Shown in pieces: positions 50,389 through 59,310 of a DNA stretch of 64,000 nucleotides; the stretch's first letter is position 1, and every line of letters begins with the position of its first letter. Made by a program: the position numbers and the translations under genes. The notes beneath the pieces were generated by a model. It was given only the letters and a program-made list of their open reading frames with translations, was not told the DNA's origin and did not search any database. The stretch spans positions 310,001 to 374,000 of the forward strand of contig NZ_LMTI01000004.1 in NCBI RefSeq assembly GCF_001510665.1, written 5' to 3'. The DNA is from Bacillus sp. FJAT-27445 (GTDB taxonomy: Bacteria; Bacillota; Bacilli; Bacillales; Cytobacillaceae).

Positions 50389-51774
50389 ATGAAAAAAGTA
50401 AAAGTGGCATTAGTCGGGGCGGGCAGCATCTCGTTTGCGCTTGGCTCCCTTCAGGATTTGGTCCTGTCACATAGGCTTAAAAATGAAGTGAACCTCGAAA
50501 TCGCCCTTATGGACATTGTCGATGAAAATTTAACAAAATCCTTTGCCTACGCGAGGGAAATGTTTACGGAATTCTCGCACCCGGCAAAGCTTTGGAAAAC
50601 GACAAATCTGGAAGAAGCACTGGCCGGGGCTGACTTTGTCATTTCTGCAATAGAAGTAAACCGATATTTTTACTGGTCACAAGACTTCCATATCCCGCGG
50701 CGGTATGGCAGCAAACAGATTTACGGCGAGAACGGCGGCCCTGGGTCGATGTTCCATACACTAAGGAATTTGGGCCCGATGCTCCATATCGCCCGTACAA
50801 TGGAAAAAGTTTGCCCGGATGCCTGGCTGCTCAACTACACAAATCCCGAGGCGAAACTGGTCGAGGCAATATCTAAATTAACATCTATTAAAATAGTAGG
50901 CCTGTGTCATGGACTTGATATGGGGGTTGACCAAATCTCGAAGTTCCTTAAAATGGGCAAGAGTGACTTCGGCTTCGAAGGGGGAGGCCTGAACCATTTT
51001 GGTTTCTTTACGAAAATATGGGATAAGAATACGGGCGAAGATTTATATCCGCTTTTCCAAGAAAAAGAAAAGCAGGCCAACCGCCTCGCCCAGTATGACC
51101 ATATTTCGCTGTCCCGGACGATGTACCACATTTACGGGCTCTATCCATACCCTGGCACAAACCATATCGGGGAGTATGTCTCATTTGCAGGTGATTTTTA
51201 CGCCGGGCTTCCGTTGCAGTTTCACTATGACCCGGTGAGGGAAAAGCTATGGGAAAAAGATTCGAGGACACCGGAATTTGTTTACTGTGCCAATGGCGGC
51301 GTACTTGATAAAGGCTTATTTGAAGAAAACATGACCTATGAAGAATGGGCGGAAACCGTGTTCGTTTTTAAAAAGGAGAATGTCCATAAGAGCGGCGAAT
51401 ATGCGGTTCCGATTATAGAGGCGATTTTCTTTGATGATGAAATAGAAATCAATTCAGCTAATTTGCAGAATTATGGCGCCATCAAAGGCCTGCCTGACGA
51501 TATGGTTGTCGAAACGCAGGCTGTCGTGAATGGTGAAGGGATCAGATTGAAACCGATGACGGTTGAGTTGCCAACAGCTATCATCGGAACGATCCATATC
51601 CAAGGAATGATCCACAGATTGCTGATTGAGGCTTACGAGGAGAATTCAAAAACGAAGCTTTTGCAGGCGATTTTGCTTGATCCGCAGGCGCCAAGCTATT
51701 ATCAGGCATGCGCCATGATTGATGAAATGTGCGAACTGCAAAATGACATCCTTCCTTTGCTGGAGTGGAAATAA
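50389..51774 (+). CDS. GH4 family glycoside hydrolase
   Basis: A 461-residue protein of the NAD- and Mn-dependent GH4 family: N-terminal KVALVGAGSISFALGSLQDL, GADFVISAIEVNRYFYWSQD, NYTNPE, GLCHG (Cys and His metal ligands) and GLNHFGF. The family includes alpha-galactosidases, alpha-glucosidases and alpha-glucuronidases; the substrate cannot be fixed. The ATG follows AGGAGAAG. It follows an amino-sugar phosphate deaminase with a 35-base gap, so both may act on a disaccharide with amino sugar. Confidence 0.85.
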   Translation: MKKVKVALVGAGSISFALGSLQDLVLSHRLKNEVNLEIALMDIVDENLTKSFAYAREMFTEFSHPAKLWKTTNLEEALAGADFVISAIEVNRYFYWSQDFHIPRRYGSKQIYGENGGPGSMFHTLRNLGPMLHIARTMEKVCPDAWLLNYTNPEAKLVEAISKLTSIKIVGLCHGLDMGVDQISKFLKMGKSDFGFEGGGLNHFGFFTKIWDKNTGEDLYPLFQEKEKQANRLAQYDHISLSRTMYHIYGLYPYPGTNHIGEYVSFAGDFYAGLPLQFHYDPVREKLWEKDSRTPEFVYCANGGVLDKGLFEENMTYEEWAETVFVFKKENVHKSGEYAVPIIEAIFFDDEIEINSANLQNYGAIKGLPDDMVVETQAVVNGEGIRLKPMTVELPTAIIGTIHIQGMIHRLLIEAYEENSKTKLLQAILLDPQAPSYYQACAMIDEMCELQNDILPLLEWK

Positions 51775-51777
51775 TTA

Positions 51778-51818
51778 AAAGAGCCGCCCTTCGTATTAAA
51801 AGAAATGGGCGGCTTTTT
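51778..51818. terminator. Terminator shared by the GH4 gene and the minus-strand remnant
   Basis: AAAGAGCCGCCC / GGGCGGCTTTTT arms with a 17-base loop. Both sides have A/T tails. Confidence 0.9.
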
Positions 51819-52225
51819 CGTATGTAGGGATGCTGGACTTCATCATCAAATTGGATTGCCGCTCCTGGAGGGCTTTGCTCCCGGAATCAAGCTTTTTCCA
51901 AATGGCCACGACAAATAGAAACATCAGCAAAGGGATGAGGTAACTCTTTGCCTCCAGAAAAAGGGAAGTAGAATTGTGCGTGGTGCGATAGAAAATACCG
52001 CCTTTATCCTGGCCGAGGGTGCCATTGAAACCGAATCCCCACGTCCTTGAAACCATCTAGCCCGGTCCATTTTAACAATAAATAAAGGAACGGGAAAAAG
52101 CCGGCAACCAGCAGAAGCTGAACAATCATACTGCCCGATCTGGCGATAGCTACATTTAAATATACATCCAAAAATATTACCCCAAGTAAAGCTTTTATGA
52201 AATGGATTGTCTTCAAAAAAACCAC
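51796..52225 (-). pseudogene. Small membrane protein, probably frameshifted
   Basis: On the minus strand one frame (52225-52004) gives two membrane segments (FIKALLGVIFLDVYLNVAI and VQLLLVAGFFPFLYLLLKW) up to GLDGFKDVG. The adjoining frame (52056-51796) continues as FGFNGTLGQDKGGIFYRTTH with a third segment (YLIPLLMFLFVVAIW). Both overlap by 53 bases and the break is near a GGGG run at about 52045, so one lost or gained base could split a single gene of about 140 residues. No family is recognised. Confidence 0.45.
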
Positions 52226-52406
52226 CCGCCATCCAAATAAGATATTCTCTATAATATCACGGTGAATAAATAGTTAAAACTTTCAATTAATGGTTTTTTA
52301 AACCATAATAAAAATACATAAAGATTCATAATTTCTCCCAAGATAAATACCTTTAACCTGATTAATCTTTTTTTGCGAGGAAAAACCAATACGAGGGGGA
52401 ATCTTT

Positions 52407-53375
52407 ATTAAGGCGATTGTTTATGGCAAGTATGGCCCGCCGGATGTTTTGGAAGTAAAAGAAGTGGAGAAGCCAGAGCCTAAGGAAAATGAAGTATTGG
52501 TTAAGGTACATGCGGCATCGATGAATTTTGGGAATTTGGTTCTTTTAAAAGGTGAACCGTTCCTGGCCCGGTTTGCTTTTGGCCTTTTAAAACCGAAATA
52601 CCCTATACCCGGAGGCGACATAGCTGGCCGGGTGGAGGCGGTTGGAAAAGGCGTCAAACTGTTCAAGCCGGGGGATGAAGTGTTTGGTGACTTATCCGGG
52701 AGCGGATGGGGCGGTTTCGCGGAGTATGTAACAGCTTCAGAACAAGCCTTGGCGCCAAAACCATCAAACCTGTCGTTTGAGGAAGCCGCCTCGGTTCCAA
52801 TGGCGGGGGTCACAGCCCTGCAAAGCCTGCGTAATAAAGGTAAAATCAAGTCCGGAAAAAAAGTTTTAATCAATGGGGCCTCTGGCGGTGTCGGAACGTT
52901 TGCGGTGCAAATCGCCAAATCCTTCGGCGCGGAAGTAACCGGTGTTTGCAGTACTAGAAATGTGGAGATCGTTCAATCGATTGGAGCCGACAAAGCAATT
53001 GACTATACCAAAGAGGATTTTACAACGAAAACGGAGCGGTATGACCTCATTATCGGCGCTAATGGGCACCATCCTATTTCTGCTTATAAGAGATGTTTGA
53101 ACCCGGACGGGATCTTTGTTCATGTGGGAGGCTCCGGGGCCCAAATGGCGCAGGCATTGCTTTTAGGCCCATGGATTTCGATGGCCGGAAGTAGAAAGAT
53201 TGGCAGCTTCTTGCAAAGGCCAAACCAACAGGATTTGTATTTTATGAAAGAACTGCTTGAGGCAGGCAAGGTAAAGCCTGTTATTGATAGAAGTTACACG
53301 TTGGATGAGGTTCCCGAAGCTTTCAGGTATTTTGCAGAAGGGCATGCGCAGGGAAAAGTAGTCATTACAGTATAA
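52407..53375 (+). CDS. NAD(P)-dependent quinone oxidoreductase-like MDR protein with an AUU start
   Basis: A 322-residue zinc-free alcohol dehydrogenase family protein: GGDIAGRVEAVGKGVKLFKP, GDEVFGDLSGSGWGGFAEYV, and the NADP-binding site INGASGGVGTFAVQIAKSFG. It probably reduces quinones or enones. The usual N-terminus KAIVYGKYGPPDVLEVKEVE is only in frame with an ATT at 52407, which is 6 bases after AGGGGGA. Starting at the TTG at 52449 would lose 14 conserved residues, so AUU initiation is the best explanation. Confidence 0.82.
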   Translation: MKAIVYGKYGPPDVLEVKEVEKPEPKENEVLVKVHAASMNFGNLVLLKGEPFLARFAFGLLKPKYPIPGGDIAGRVEAVGKGVKLFKPGDEVFGDLSGSGWGGFAEYVTASEQALAPKPSNLSFEEAASVPMAGVTALQSLRNKGKIKSGKKVLINGASGGVGTFAVQIAKSFGAEVTGVCSTRNVEIVQSIGADKAIDYTKEDFTTKTERYDLIIGANGHHPISAYKRCLNPDGIFVHVGGSGAQMAQALLLGPWISMAGSRKIGSFLQRPNQQDLYFMKELLEAGKVKPVIDRSYTLDEVPEAFRYFAEGHAQGKVVITV

Positions 53376-53435
53376 GGCTTAAAGAGATAGCTCTTTTGGC
53401 AGGATTAAAGCAATGAGCGAATCAGGAGGGGGGAA

Positions 53436-54047
53436 GTGGAAATCAACCGGCAAATTCAATTGTTTAATAAACAGGCTAACCGGTATGCGAAGCCACTCAA
53501 TCAAAATTCATTCAATTACCGTTTGAGGAAAAAACTTTTGCATTCGGCCAATGGAGACATCCTTGAACTTTCGGTTGGAGCAGGAACAAATTTTCAGTTT
53601 TATCCGAGAGACGCGAAAATTACTGCTGTTGATTTCAGCCCATCCATGATTGAAAAAGCCAGGGTAAAGGCATCGCAGGAAAGGTTCGCTGTGGAGTTTT
53701 TGAGTGCCAATATCGAAGAAGCTGAACTAGAGGCCAACCGGTATGATACAGTCATCTCTACCTTATCGTTATGCTCTTACCCGAATCCCGAAAAGGTACT
53801 TGAACGGATGGCTCAATGGGCAAGGCCGGATGGCCAAATTCTTTTAATGGAGCATGGGCTCAGCTCGAACCCCATTTTTGGCTGGCTGCAGAAAAAAGCC
53901 AATCATTTTCTTTTGAAAAAGTTTGGCTGCAATCACAACCGGGATATTGTAAAGATGGTTGAAGCATCCTCATTCCAGGTTAAAAAAATCGAGAGCTTTT
54001 GGATGAATTCGGTTCACCTAATTTGGGCAAGCCCCGGGAATAAATAA
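53436..54047 (+). CDS. Class I SAM-dependent methyltransferase
   Basis: A 203-residue protein. DILELSVGAGTNFQFYPRDA (SAM-binding Gly loop), ITAVDFSPSMIEKARVKA (acidic loop) and VISTLSLCSYPNPEKVLERM (motif III) define the fold. The IEEAELE and GLSSNPIFGW segments are like those of phospholipid- or UbiE-type methyltransferases, so lipid or quinone methylation is possible. The GTG at 53436 follows AGGAGGGGG by 3-5 bases, which is close. Confidence 0.8.
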   Translation: MEINRQIQLFNKQANRYAKPLNQNSFNYRLRKKLLHSANGDILELSVGAGTNFQFYPRDAKITAVDFSPSMIEKARVKASQERFAVEFLSANIEEAELEANRYDTVISTLSLCSYPNPEKVLERMAQWARPDGQILLMEHGLSSNPIFGWLQKKANHFLLKKFGCNHNRDIVKMVEASSFQVKKIESFWMNSVHLIWASPGNK

Positions 54048-54052
54048 GCAGG

Positions 54053-54086
54053 GAAGGTTCCTTGAATGGACACCTTCCTTTTTTTT
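54053..54086 (+). terminator. Terminator after the methyltransferase
   Basis: GGAAGGT / ACCTTCC arms with a 12-base loop and eight T. Confidence 0.9.
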
Positions 54087-54169
54087 ATTGGAAAAAGCCG
54101 TGAGGAGTCTGCCCCCGTTGATCCTACTCTTAACAGGCAGTAAGACCCCCCCACTGATGAAATTTTTCT

Positions 54170-54625
54170 TTATCCAAAATTCTTCTTGAAAAAATCGAGC
54201 TCCATAACGGTTGAAATTTCTCTGAAACCGAGCTTTTTATACATGGCTTTTGCCGGGTTGCCTGCAAACACGTTGAGCTGGATGGTGCCGATGCCGCGGG
54301 ATTGAAGTTCTTGGATGGCTGCCTCCATCAGCTTCTTCCCGATGCCAAAGTTTCTGTATTGTTGAAACACGTATAACTGGAGAAGTTGGCCGGTCACATT
54401 GCCGGTCAGCGGATTCCAATCAGACCCAAGCAAAATCCAGCCCCTAATCTCGCGGTTGTAGTCGTCAACCAGATAATAAGCACCATCTTTCACAATTGGC
54501 TGAAACATGTTGTAAGCATTCGCCATATTGTTGGGGGCGTATCCCGCGGTGCTTTCCTCGACCACATGTCCAGCAAATCTAAGAATATAGTCTGTCTCTG
54601 TTTTACTGGCTTTTCTAATTGTCAT
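54170..54625 (-). CDS. GNAT family N-acetyltransferase
   Basis: A 151-residue protein. Motif A-like LLQLYVFQQYRNFGIGKKLM has the Q/R-x-x-G-x-G/A acetyl-CoA loop, followed by NVFAGNPAKAMYKKLGFREI, the motif B segment of GNATs. Substrate unknown. The ATG at 54625 is used because GAGGTGC is 4-6 bases upstream. Confidence 0.8.
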   Translation of the reverse strand: MTIRKASKTETDYILRFAGHVVEESTAGYAPNNMANAYNMFQPIVKDGAYYLVDDYNREIRGWILLGSDWNPLTGNVTGQLLQLYVFQQYRNFGIGKKLMEAAIQELQSRGIGTIQLNVFAGNPAKAMYKKLGFREISTVMELDFFKKNFG

Positions 54626-54751
54626 ACAGCACCTCAACAAGAAAGTAATATGTAATACTATATCCCCTAACCACCCTACATGTGCCTATCCGACTGATGC
54701 AGTGAGGGAGGGGATGTTTTCTACTAAATGGAACGCTCCCTGTCCGCGTAA

Positions 54752-54781
54752 ATGAAGCACTGGATACGTCCCCTGCTTCAC
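54752..54781. repeat. GGGGACGTATCCAGTGCCTC repeat, right-half copy
   Basis: GAAGCACTGGATACGTCCCC followed by TGCTTCACT is the right arm of the repeat found complete at 38656 and 46182. It lies 90 bases upstream of the capsule operon start. Confidence 0.7.
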
Positions 54782-54870
54782 TAGATCCGCCCCCTTCTTC
54801 TGCTTCATCCTGTCATGAATTTGGTGGGACGGGCATATAAATAGGCAGAGATTAGTTGGGAGGTGCGGGG

Positions 54871-55620
54871 ATGGAGGAGAGGCTGTCATTAAGAGAAGTG
54901 GCCGTGGTCTTGCGGAAGTGGCTTTGGCTGATTATTGTCTTGTCGCTTTCAACAGCGCTCATTGCAGGAGTTATGAGTTTCTTTGTCATTGAGCCTCACT
55001 ATCAATACAGCTCGCAATTCCTTGTCAATCAAAAAAGTCCGGATCCACGCGGAGTGACAGGGGATGATATTCGGACAAATGTTGAATTAATCAACACTTA
55101 TAAAGGAATCATTCACAGTCCGGTCATTTTAGACGGGGTCATCAAGGAATTGAAATTGAAGCTGCCAACCGAAAAACTGAGGGAGAAAATAAATATATCG
55201 AGCGAAGAAAGCTCCCAGCTTGTAACAGTCAAAGTAACCGATCCGGATCCGAAACGCGCTGCTGCGATTGCAAATTGGACGGTCCGGATTTTTCAAAAGA
55301 AAATCCCGCAGCTTATGAACGTGGATAACGTAAAAATCCTGTCTGAAGCAAAGGTGGAGGCCGATCCCCAGCCGGTCTCCCCTAATATGGGCTTGAATAT
55401 CGTGATTGGAATCATTATAGGCACAATGGCAGGTGCCGGAATCGCCTATGTGCTTGAGTATGTAAACAACACGATTAAAACAGAAGCTGATATTTCGGGA
55501 AAATTGCATGTCCCTGTGCTCGGGGTGATTCCCCACATAAAAGACCAGGATATTGCTTCTGGGAGAAGGTCGCAGGATGCGCAGGGGAAGGGGAGGCGGA
55601 ATGAAGTTGGCGCATCGTAA
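54871..55620 (+). CDS. Capsule/exopolysaccharide chain-length regulator (Wzz/YveK-like, kinase activator)
   Basis: A 249-residue membrane protein with two transmembrane helices (about residues 20-43 and 176-198) and a large extracytoplasmic loop, YSSQFLVNQKSPDPRGVTGD plus PDPKRAAAIANWTVRIFQKK, of the Wzz type. The C-terminal cytoplasmic tail (about residues 200-249) is the usual activator of the BY-kinase encoded next. The ATG at 54871 is used, after GGGAGGTGCGGGG. First gene of the polysaccharide operon; overlaps the kinase gene by 20 bases. Confidence 0.88.
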   Translation: MEERLSLREVAVVLRKWLWLIIVLSLSTALIAGVMSFFVIEPHYQYSSQFLVNQKSPDPRGVTGDDIRTNVELINTYKGIIHSPVILDGVIKELKLKLPTEKLREKINISSEESSQLVTVKVTDPDPKRAAAIANWTVRIFQKKIPQLMNVDNVKILSEAKVEADPQPVSPNMGLNIVIGIIIGTMAGAGIAYVLEYVNNTIKTEADISGKLHVPVLGVIPHIKDQDIASGRRSQDAQGKGRRNEVGAS

Positions 55621-56293
55621 AATCCATAATAGGAACAACACCCAAAAGAATTTGCTGGCGAATTTGAACCCAAAATCGGCGATATCCGAACAGTATCGGA
55701 CGGTTAGGACAAATATTCAGTTTGCCTCTGTAGATAAAAAGATACAGGTAATCGTTGTGTCTTCGCCATCCCCTTCGGAAGGGAAGTCCATGAGCGCTGT
55801 GAATCTTGCGGTCGTTTATGCCCAGCAAGGGAAAAAGGTTCTCCTCGTTGATGCGGATTTGCGAAAACCAACGGCGCATTATACCTTTTCTTTAGAAAAT
55901 CATAAGGGCCTAAGCTCCACATTAGTCGGAAATACAGCACTGAGAGAGGCAATTGTCCCAAGCGGGATTGAAAATCTTGATGTATTGGCATCGGGACCTA
56001 TCCCGCCAAATCCATCAGAATTACTTGCATCGAATAAAATGCTTGAACTTTTGGAAGCAGTCAGGCAGGTGTATGACATTATCCTCTTTGATACGCCTCC
56101 CTTGTTAGCAGTCACGGACCCGCAAATTCTTGCATCACTGGGAGACGGGACAGTGCTGGTGATTCGCAGTAAGAAGACCGAGATTGAAGATGCGCGAAAA
56201 GCAATCAACATGATTCATTCCGCCAATGGAAATTTGCTCGGGACAATTTTGAATGATGCCCGTATAAAAGAGGGGCATTACTACTATACTTAA
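55601..56293 (+). CDS. Bacterial tyrosine kinase of the CpsD/CapB/EpsB type
   Basis: A 230-residue BY-kinase: Walker A PSPSEGKSMSAVNLA, Walker A' VLLVDADLRKP, Walker B DIILFDTPP. The C-terminal tail is short and ends GHYYYT, with three Tyr that may be autophosphorylated. It controls polymer length together with the preceding membrane protein. The ATG at 55601 is used because GGGGAGGCGG lies just upstream; the earlier frame at 55553 lacks a site. A terminator-like hairpin follows. Confidence 0.88.
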   Translation: MKLAHRKIHNRNNTQKNLLANLNPKSAISEQYRTVRTNIQFASVDKKIQVIVVSSPSPSEGKSMSAVNLAVVYAQQGKKVLLVDADLRKPTAHYTFSLENHKGLSSTLVGNTALREAIVPSGIENLDVLASGPIPPNPSELLASNKMLELLEAVRQVYDIILFDTPPLLAVTDPQILASLGDGTVLVIRSKKTEIEDARKAINMIHSANGNLLGTILNDARIKEGHYYYT

Positions 56294-56307
56294 GGTCATT
56301 CCAGCCG

Positions 56308-56340
56308 AAAAGGCTTCGATCAAAGATCGGAGTCTTTTTT
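56308..56340 (+). terminator. Hairpin after the tyrosine kinase
   Basis: AAGGCTTCGATC / GATCGGAGTCTT arms with T-rich tail. It lies between the kinase and the sugar transferase, so it may reduce or divide transcription. The 290-base gap after it has no gene I can support. Confidence 0.75.
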
Positions 56341-56586
56341 GGTTCGTTATTAAGTATGCGTGCTAAGCGTGCAAAAGGAAAAATGTCCAAGGAAAACCTG
56401 GTAATAATCCACCGTTAACCTCCATAAACTGAAATAAACCTAGAGTGCGGCTTACAGCTGCATAAAAACTCACTTCCCCGAACGGCAATGAAAGACAGAA
56501 AGGAGTACATACCATCAGATGGTTTAGACAGGATTAGTCGGAAACGTTCGGTAATCAGAACAACTTAGACAGTGGGGGATAGCCTA

Positions 56587-57282
56587 ATGATACGAACGGA
56601 AAGTAAAGGCATGAAATCGCCGACATCAAGTGCATCGGTTGCGAAAGAGGTACTGGCACCGGTTTCGGTTCTTTACTTAATTGGCAAACGGGGTCTTGAT
56701 ATTGTTGGGGCAATTATTGGTTTAACCCTTGCGCTTCCCCTTTTCGTGATCCTCCGAATCCTCTTTTGCTTTGGAGAAAACAAAGGCCCGCTCCTTTTCA
56801 GACAGAAGCGGTATGGAAAGAATGGGAGGCTCTTTTGCATTTATAAATTCAGGTCCATGATTGTAAACGCGGATGAATTTCTGAAACAGAACCACGCGCT
56901 CTATGAAAAGTATTTAGAAAACAATTATAAGCTCGAACAAGATGAAGATCCTCGGATTACAAGGCTGGGCAGGTTTTTGCGCAGAACAAGCTTGGATGAA
57001 GTACCCCAATTAATAAACGTTTTAAAAGGGGATATGAGCCTTGTCGGACCACGTCCAATCGTTGAAGAAGAGTTAAGAGAATATAAACATAAAAAACATC
57101 ATTTTCTAGCGGTAAAACCCGGAATGACAGGTTACTGGCAAGTATGCGGCAGAAGCAGCGTCGGTTATCCGGAGCGGGTGGCTGTTGAACTTCATTATGT
57201 GTATAACCAGTCAATGTTTTTGGATATGAAAATACTCTTTCTGACCATATCAGTTGTTTTATTAAAAAAAGGTGCCTATTAA
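56587..57282 (+). CDS. Initiating sugar-1-phosphate transferase (WbaP/EpsL-type)
   Basis: A 231-residue protein with an N-terminal membrane segment (IGLTLALPLFVILRILFCFG) and a cytoplasmic domain: FRQKRYGKNGRLFCIYKFRS (sugar-binding), RITRLGRFLRRTSLDEVPQL and NVLKGDMSLVGPRPI, VKPGMTGYWQVCGRS. It attaches the first sugar-phosphate to undecaprenyl phosphate. The ATG at 56587 is used, 8 bases after GGGGGAT. Confidence 0.9.
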   Translation: MIRTESKGMKSPTSSASVAKEVLAPVSVLYLIGKRGLDIVGAIIGLTLALPLFVILRILFCFGENKGPLLFRQKRYGKNGRLFCIYKFRSMIVNADEFLKQNHALYEKYLENNYKLEQDEDPRITRLGRFLRRTSLDEVPQLINVLKGDMSLVGPRPIVEEELREYKHKKHHFLAVKPGMTGYWQVCGRSSVGYPERVAVELHYVYNQSMFLDMKILFLTISVVLLKKGAY

Positions 57283-57310
57283 ACTATTTCTTTACCGATA
57301 GGAGGCTTGA

Positions 57311-58132
57311 ATGAATAGGATAGCTGTTTTAATACCTGTCTTTAATAATCAGGAAGGCATTTCACTTACCATTGCTTCATTTGTCAATGAAAAAGAAGAG
57401 GCGGTTGATATTTATGTGATCGATGATGGAAGCATCCCTGCCATCACCTGCCTGGATAAAATAAACCAGCATACTGTCCATGTGGTCAGAATGTCTGAAA
57501 ACGCGGGAATTGAACACGCGCTGAACCACGGATTGAACACGATCCGTAAAGGAGATTACACATATATTGCCAGGATAGACGCGGGTGACAGTGTAGTGGA
57601 AAATCGCTTCAGCAAACAGGCATCCTTTTTGGAGGAAAATAAGGAAATTGCATTAGTAGGCTCCTTTTCGGATTTTAAAACGAGTGAAGGAACCTTGCAT
57701 TTTACGTATAAACCGCCAACAACCCATAAGGAAATAAAAAGAAGAATGCATTTGAACTCCTGCTTCAGCCATCCGGCTGTCATGTTTCGGTCCGGTATTG
57801 TCGATAAGGTTGGCCTTTATTCGCTGGAGTACAAAAGTGCGGAGGATTACGAGTTTTTCTTCAGAATCGTAAAAAGTTACCCAACGGCAAATTTAGATGA
57901 AGTCTTGCTCGAGGAGGAATTCAATCATACGGGGATTTCGGCAACTAGGAGAAGGCAACAGCTTATCAGCAGGCTGAAGGTGCAGCTGAAGTATTTTGAT
58001 TTCACTGAAGTATACAGCTATCTTGGATTTTTTAAAACTATTGCTCTGCTCTTTATCCCAAGAAACTTCATAGAGCGGTTAAAGTCCTCTGGTTCATTGA
58101 CAGTACAAACTGTAAACGAGGGAAAGCAATGA
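57311..58132 (+). CDS. Family 2 glycosyltransferase
   Basis: A 273-residue GT-A-type enzyme: AVLIPVFNNQEGISLTI, IDDGS, RMSENAGIEHALNHG and ARIDAGDSVVENRF with the DxD-like RIDAGD. It probably adds one sugar of the repeat unit. ATGA overlap with the next gene: its TGA covers the start of the GT4 gene. TAGGAGGC precedes the ATG. Confidence 0.87.
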   Translation: MNRIAVLIPVFNNQEGISLTIASFVNEKEEAVDIYVIDDGSIPAITCLDKINQHTVHVVRMSENAGIEHALNHGLNTIRKGDYTYIARIDAGDSVVENRFSKQASFLEENKEIALVGSFSDFKTSEGTLHFTYKPPTTHKEIKRRMHLNSCFSHPAVMFRSGIVDKVGLYSLEYKSAEDYEFFFRIVKSYPTANLDEVLLEEEFNHTGISATRRRQQLISRLKVQLKYFDFTEVYSYLGFFKTIALLFIPRNFIERLKSSGSLTVQTVNEGKQ

Positions 58133-59235
58133 GGAAAAAGGTGCTGCTCATTTGTGAGGCTCTAAGCGGAGGGGTGCGCAAACACCTCGTTACAATCCTT
58201 GAGAATCTTTCATCGGAAAAATTCGATATTGCCGTAGCTTACGGAGAGGCGCGGGCCGACTTGATTTTTTTGAAGTTTGTAAAGGAAAACAGCGATAAAT
58301 ATTCGTTTTACACTATTTCCAATTTTGTAAGGGAAATAAGCATCGTCGAGGATGTAAAGGCGATTCTCCAATTAAGAAAGATCATCAGGGAGTTCCAGCC
58401 GGAAGTCATCCATTGCCATAGTTCCAAGGCAGGCGGAGCCGGGAGGTTAGCGGCCCTGTTTAGCGATTCCTCGAAAGTTTTTTATACGCCGCACGGCTAT
58501 ATTATGCAGTATCCATATATCAGCAGGAACAAGAGGAAGATGTATGGCTTCATTGAGAGGAATCTAGGCAGGATAACGGATTATACGATCAATGTGTCAA
58601 AAGGGGAACATGAGGCTGGACAGCGTTATAATCTTTTCCGCTATCAAAAAAGCAAGGTGATCTACAACGGGGTCGAAGATAAAGGCTTTTTCAGGCGGGA
58701 GAAAAGAAATGGAAAGCTTATTGTCGGGACGTTGGCACGATTCGACCAATCCAAGGATCCAATGAGCTTTTTGAAAATAGCTAAAGCGGTTACCAGTCTT
58801 AACCCGGACATCGAGTTTTGGTATGCGGGTGGCGGCGATTATTTTAAGGAGGAATTTCTTGATTCGATAAAAGGGTGCGCAAACATCAAATATTGCGGTT
58901 TCCTAAGCTCCATTGAGGATTATTTGGACGAGGTGGATATTTACTTATCAACCTCCCTGCATGAAGCCCTGCCGTATTCGGTCATTGAAGCAATGGCTAG
59001 GGGAAAGCCGATTATTGCAACGAATGTGGAAGGGAATAATGAACTGGTCATCCATGGCTTTAACGGGTATTTGTACAGCCCCGGAAACATTGAAGAAGCT
59101 GTTTTTTGGATCAAAAAACTTGTCCAGGATGAATCGGGCATCGGGAAATGCCAGTTGAACAGCTATAAGCTATTTAAAGAAAATTTTCACATCCGGACAA
59201 TGATTCAACGATTGGAAGAGGCCTATGAACAGTAA
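58129..59235 (+). CDS. Family 4 glycosyltransferase
   Basis: A 368-residue GT-B-type protein: N-terminal VLLICEALSGGVRKHLV, HCHSSKAGGAGRLAALFSDS, IVGTLARFDQSKDPMSFLKI and the C-terminal EALPYSVIEAMARGKPIIAT nucleotide-sugar motif. Coupled to the preceding gene by a 4-base overlap (ATGA). Confidence 0.88.
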   Translation: MRKKVLLICEALSGGVRKHLVTILENLSSEKFDIAVAYGEARADLIFLKFVKENSDKYSFYTISNFVREISIVEDVKAILQLRKIIREFQPEVIHCHSSKAGGAGRLAALFSDSSKVFYTPHGYIMQYPYISRNKRKMYGFIERNLGRITDYTINVSKGEHEAGQRYNLFRYQKSKVIYNGVEDKGFFRREKRNGKLIVGTLARFDQSKDPMSFLKIAKAVTSLNPDIEFWYAGGGDYFKEEFLDSIKGCANIKYCGFLSSIEDYLDEVDIYLSTSLHEALPYSVIEAMARGKPIIATNVEGNNELVIHGFNGYLYSPGNIEEAVFWIKKLVQDESGIGKCQLNSYKLFKENFHIRTMIQRLEEAYEQ

Positions 59236-59310
59236 ATTTCCGAGCAAAGTCCGTCACAATCACGGGATGGAGTTCCTTTTTGCCGCTGAAATAATCGGAG
59301 GTCCGACATA

